DNA of 64,000 bases from Crocinitomicaceae bacterium (GTDB lineage Bacteria; Bacteroidota; Bacteroidia; Flavobacteriales_D; Sanyastnellaceae), in assembly GCA_002700285.1 (NCBI GenBank), contig PACT01000028.1:1-64000 (forward strand), read 5' to 3'. This document shows positions 62,333 through 64,000 of the stretch, one piece after another (the first letter of the stretch is position 1; every line of letters starts with the position of its first letter). The position numbers and the translations under genes are program-made. The notes under the pieces are model-generated. The model was not told where the DNA came from. It saw nothing but the letters and a program-made list of their open reading frames with translations, and searched no databases.

Positions 62333-64000
62333 TCACTTGCCTTCAAGTCGTATTGAGATTCGATGTATTGAAGTTGTGTTTTCCCAAACAGACCAAACCT
62401 TTTCAATCGAAAAAACCAACCTATCTGGTATGATATCAAAGGAAAAAATTGCCCGAGATGTCGGATCACCTACTGAAAACAATCGATATCCTCGTGCTGT
62501 AGGAAGCAATTGGAACAACCTGCCTTCCATCCCAACAACGCCATTCATTACGGCAACTGTCATTGATCTTCGATGCTTAACATCCACCCTGAATGCTCTA
62601 CCAAAACCTGGGGCACTGTCCCACGATTTATAACATTCAGCCGTCAATCTGAATAGATTCAGATCCCACCTCATTCTCGCACCACATGAAAATACCCCAT
62701 CAATGTTACAATCGATGCTAAATCTAGATGATATCTTACCCGCATTAACAATCGTATGATTCCAACTCATGGTCGATCGAAGCGAAGCACGTCCTTGATC
62801 CACTTCAGATTTCACAACAAATCGTTTATTGTCAGGACCTAAAGAAAATCCGACTATTCCTTCCCATTGATTTACAGCGCCCGTCTTCACCCCCCAATTT
62901 CTTCCTGGATGAAGAACACTCGTCTTATCGATTGAATAAAACAGAAAGAAATGTCTACTCGCTGTGAGCACTGCGCGATTATGCATCTTGAAATCCCCTT
63001 TAAAAAATCCCACCTCTGTTTCAAAACTAAATGCATTTTTTTCCATGCGAAACACCGCTCCAAATAATCCAGAGAAAGTAGACCCGACGGTTTGGCCGAG
63101 TTCACCGATAAAACCAAATTGAGACAATTTATTCACGCGAAATGCAGAAAACCCGAATCGATTCACATGAATCTCGGATCTATTGCGTTCATTTTGGTCT
63201 CGGTGGAGACCTGTATCGAACCACGTAAATTCAGACAAAGCATTCTGAGTAAATGCTCTCTTTTGTGAATCAAATGAGGATGCAAACCACCATAAACCCA
63301 TGTTTTTCCGACATGCAATGCCGCGTCGAAAGGGGGAGCCATCTCCTGAATACACACCATCAAAACCTCTGCTCACCTGACCTAATCTATGGGGAGACCT
63401 CATGGATTGAAAGGGGTCATACCTGTTAATTATTGCACCTGAACCCCAATGAATACGATGATCACCTATAATCCAGGTGACCCCTTGATGTCCTGTCCCT
63501 TGAATATATCCTCCTATAAAATCTAGCCCAACCTCTCCGACATCTCGCTCAGCAACCAATCCCCAATTCCCTCCCTTTAACCGTGCGACGCACCCCACAT
63601 TAGAACCCACATATTCTTCATCATTTAAATCAACCTGCCCCACAATACTTGATTTTACTTGACTCAGTTGAGGTCTGTACGTTTCTCCAGAGCCTTCTTC
63701 TTTTCCCCACCCACACCATTTTCTCCACTTTGCACTTTTTGATAGTATGTCGGAACATTCTGGTCTCAATCCAGAGATCGCCCAAACCTCTTCTGGAACC
63801 ACAGGCCAACCATACTTTTCTATATGAATCCTGATGAGTTCAGCATCCGACACTTCCATCCAACCTTCTTCTATGGCAGGTATAAGCAGCTTATTGATGG
63901 CCAAAAGAGACTGAGACAAAAGACCATTATAAAACAAACCAATGGCAAAGAACAACAAGAAAATCAAAGTCACTTTTTTTCTTACCACGACACCATCCAT
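62333..64000 (-). CDS. Outer-membrane-type protein at the window edge (unknown)
   Basis: 555 codons from ATG 64000 to the stop at 62333. An ATG exactly at the window edge cannot be checked: the true start may lie outside, but KKVTLIFLLFFAIGLFYNGLLSQ right after it looks like a signal peptide. The first ~120 residues are followed by an alternating pattern of aromatic strands typical of a beta-barrel. The N-terminal part vaguely recalls helix-hairpin-helix proteins that occur as ComEA-like domains in some Bacteroidota outer-membrane proteins, but the signature is not convincing. No function is assigned. It ends 43 nt before efp. Confidence 0.65.
   Translation of the reverse strand: MDGVVVRKKVTLIFLLFFAIGLFYNGLLSQSLLAINKLLIPAIEEGWMEVSDAELIRIHIEKYGWPVVPEEVWAISGLRPECSDILSKSAKWRKWCGWGKEEGSGETYRPQLSQVKSSIVGQVDLNDEEYVGSNVGCVARLKGGNWGLVAERDVGEVGLDFIGGYIQGTGHQGVTWIIGDHRIHWGSGAIINRYDPFQSMRSPHRLGQVSRGFDGVYSGDGSPFRRGIACRKNMGLWWFASSFDSQKRAFTQNALSEFTWFDTGLHRDQNERNRSEIHVNRFGFSAFRVNKLSQFGFIGELGQTVGSTFSGLFGAVFRMEKNAFSFETEVGFFKGDFKMHNRAVLTASRHFFLFYSIDKTSVLHPGRNWGVKTGAVNQWEGIVGFSLGPDNKRFVVKSEVDQGRASLRSTMSWNHTIVNAGKISSRFSIDCNIDGVFSCGARMRWDLNLFRLTAECYKSWDSAPGFGRAFRVDVKHRRSMTVAVMNGVVGMEGRLFQLLPTARGYRLFSVGDPTSRAIFSFDIIPDRLVFSIEKVWSVWENTTSIHRISIRLEGK

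Overview
The window is chromosomal DNA of a Bacteroidota bacterium, most likely a marine or aquatic member of Flavobacteriales or a close relative. The evidence is a type IX secretion/gliding locus (porU, porV, a porP/sprF homologue, gldJ), proteins with type A and type B T9SS sorting domains, a fused lpxC-fabZ gene, surface proteins built from Cys/Asp-rich GCTD...NYD...DDGSC repeats, and many exact copies of the Bacteroidota -7 promoter box TAnnTTTG. The order or family is inferred from general resemblance, not from a marker-gene comparison. No phage, insertion sequence or CRISPR array was recognised.

Layout. 1-2988 (-) is the 5' part of a very large secreted repeat protein with an 11-unit 69-bp tandem array; it runs off the left edge. 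tRNA-Phe and a strong terminator follow, then aroB and the lipid A operon lpxD-lpxC/fabZ-lpxA (3.6-7.9 kb). A T9SS-sorted protein of unknown function and galE share a bidirectional terminator. Next come an orphan HPt protein, the asnS-rpoN-PAP2-like cluster, an ABC ATPase and a type B sorted adhesin-like protein (10.6-17.4 kb). gpmI, a sensor kinase and a methyltransferase frame that runs without a stop into a secreted protein lie at 17.4-21.2 kb. tRNA-Val at 21.2 kb is followed by two small AT-rich membrane-protein genes, each ending in the same 30-nt element; a terminator hairpin is repeated exactly 500 bp apart. This is the least explained part of the window.

From 22 to 40 kb the content is mostly housekeeping: osmC-like, DUF4197, exbB-exbD-tonB-folC, glutamate dehydrogenase with an NhaD antiporter, anmK, an acyl-CoA dehydrogenase, recG, pyruvate dehydrogenase pdhA-pdhC, a VTC-domain/DUF4956 pair and ispF. 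porU-porV (-) and porP/sprF-gldJ (+) form a divergent T9SS block at 39.6-47.7 kb. It is followed by murF, tyrS, a LuxE-like enzyme, a lipoprotein, a 1343-residue mosaic surface protein containing a cupredoxin domain, rnhB, a glycosyltransferase, a Wzz-like chain-length protein, an O-antigen ligase-like protein, a SpoIIE-type phosphatase, efp and an edge-truncated or edge-starting outer-membrane-type protein.

Functionally the window is dominated by the cell envelope: lipid A synthesis, surface polysaccharide assembly, peptidoglycan precursor synthesis and recycling, TonB energisation, and the T9SS together with several of its likely cargo proteins. A recurring regulatory theme is that the TAnnTTTG box often lies only 4-8 nt before the start codon (lpxD, galE, asnS, the ABC ATPase, tyrS, the glycosyltransferase and a lipoprotein), which predicts leaderless or nearly leaderless mRNAs. 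The boxes also correct several start codons.
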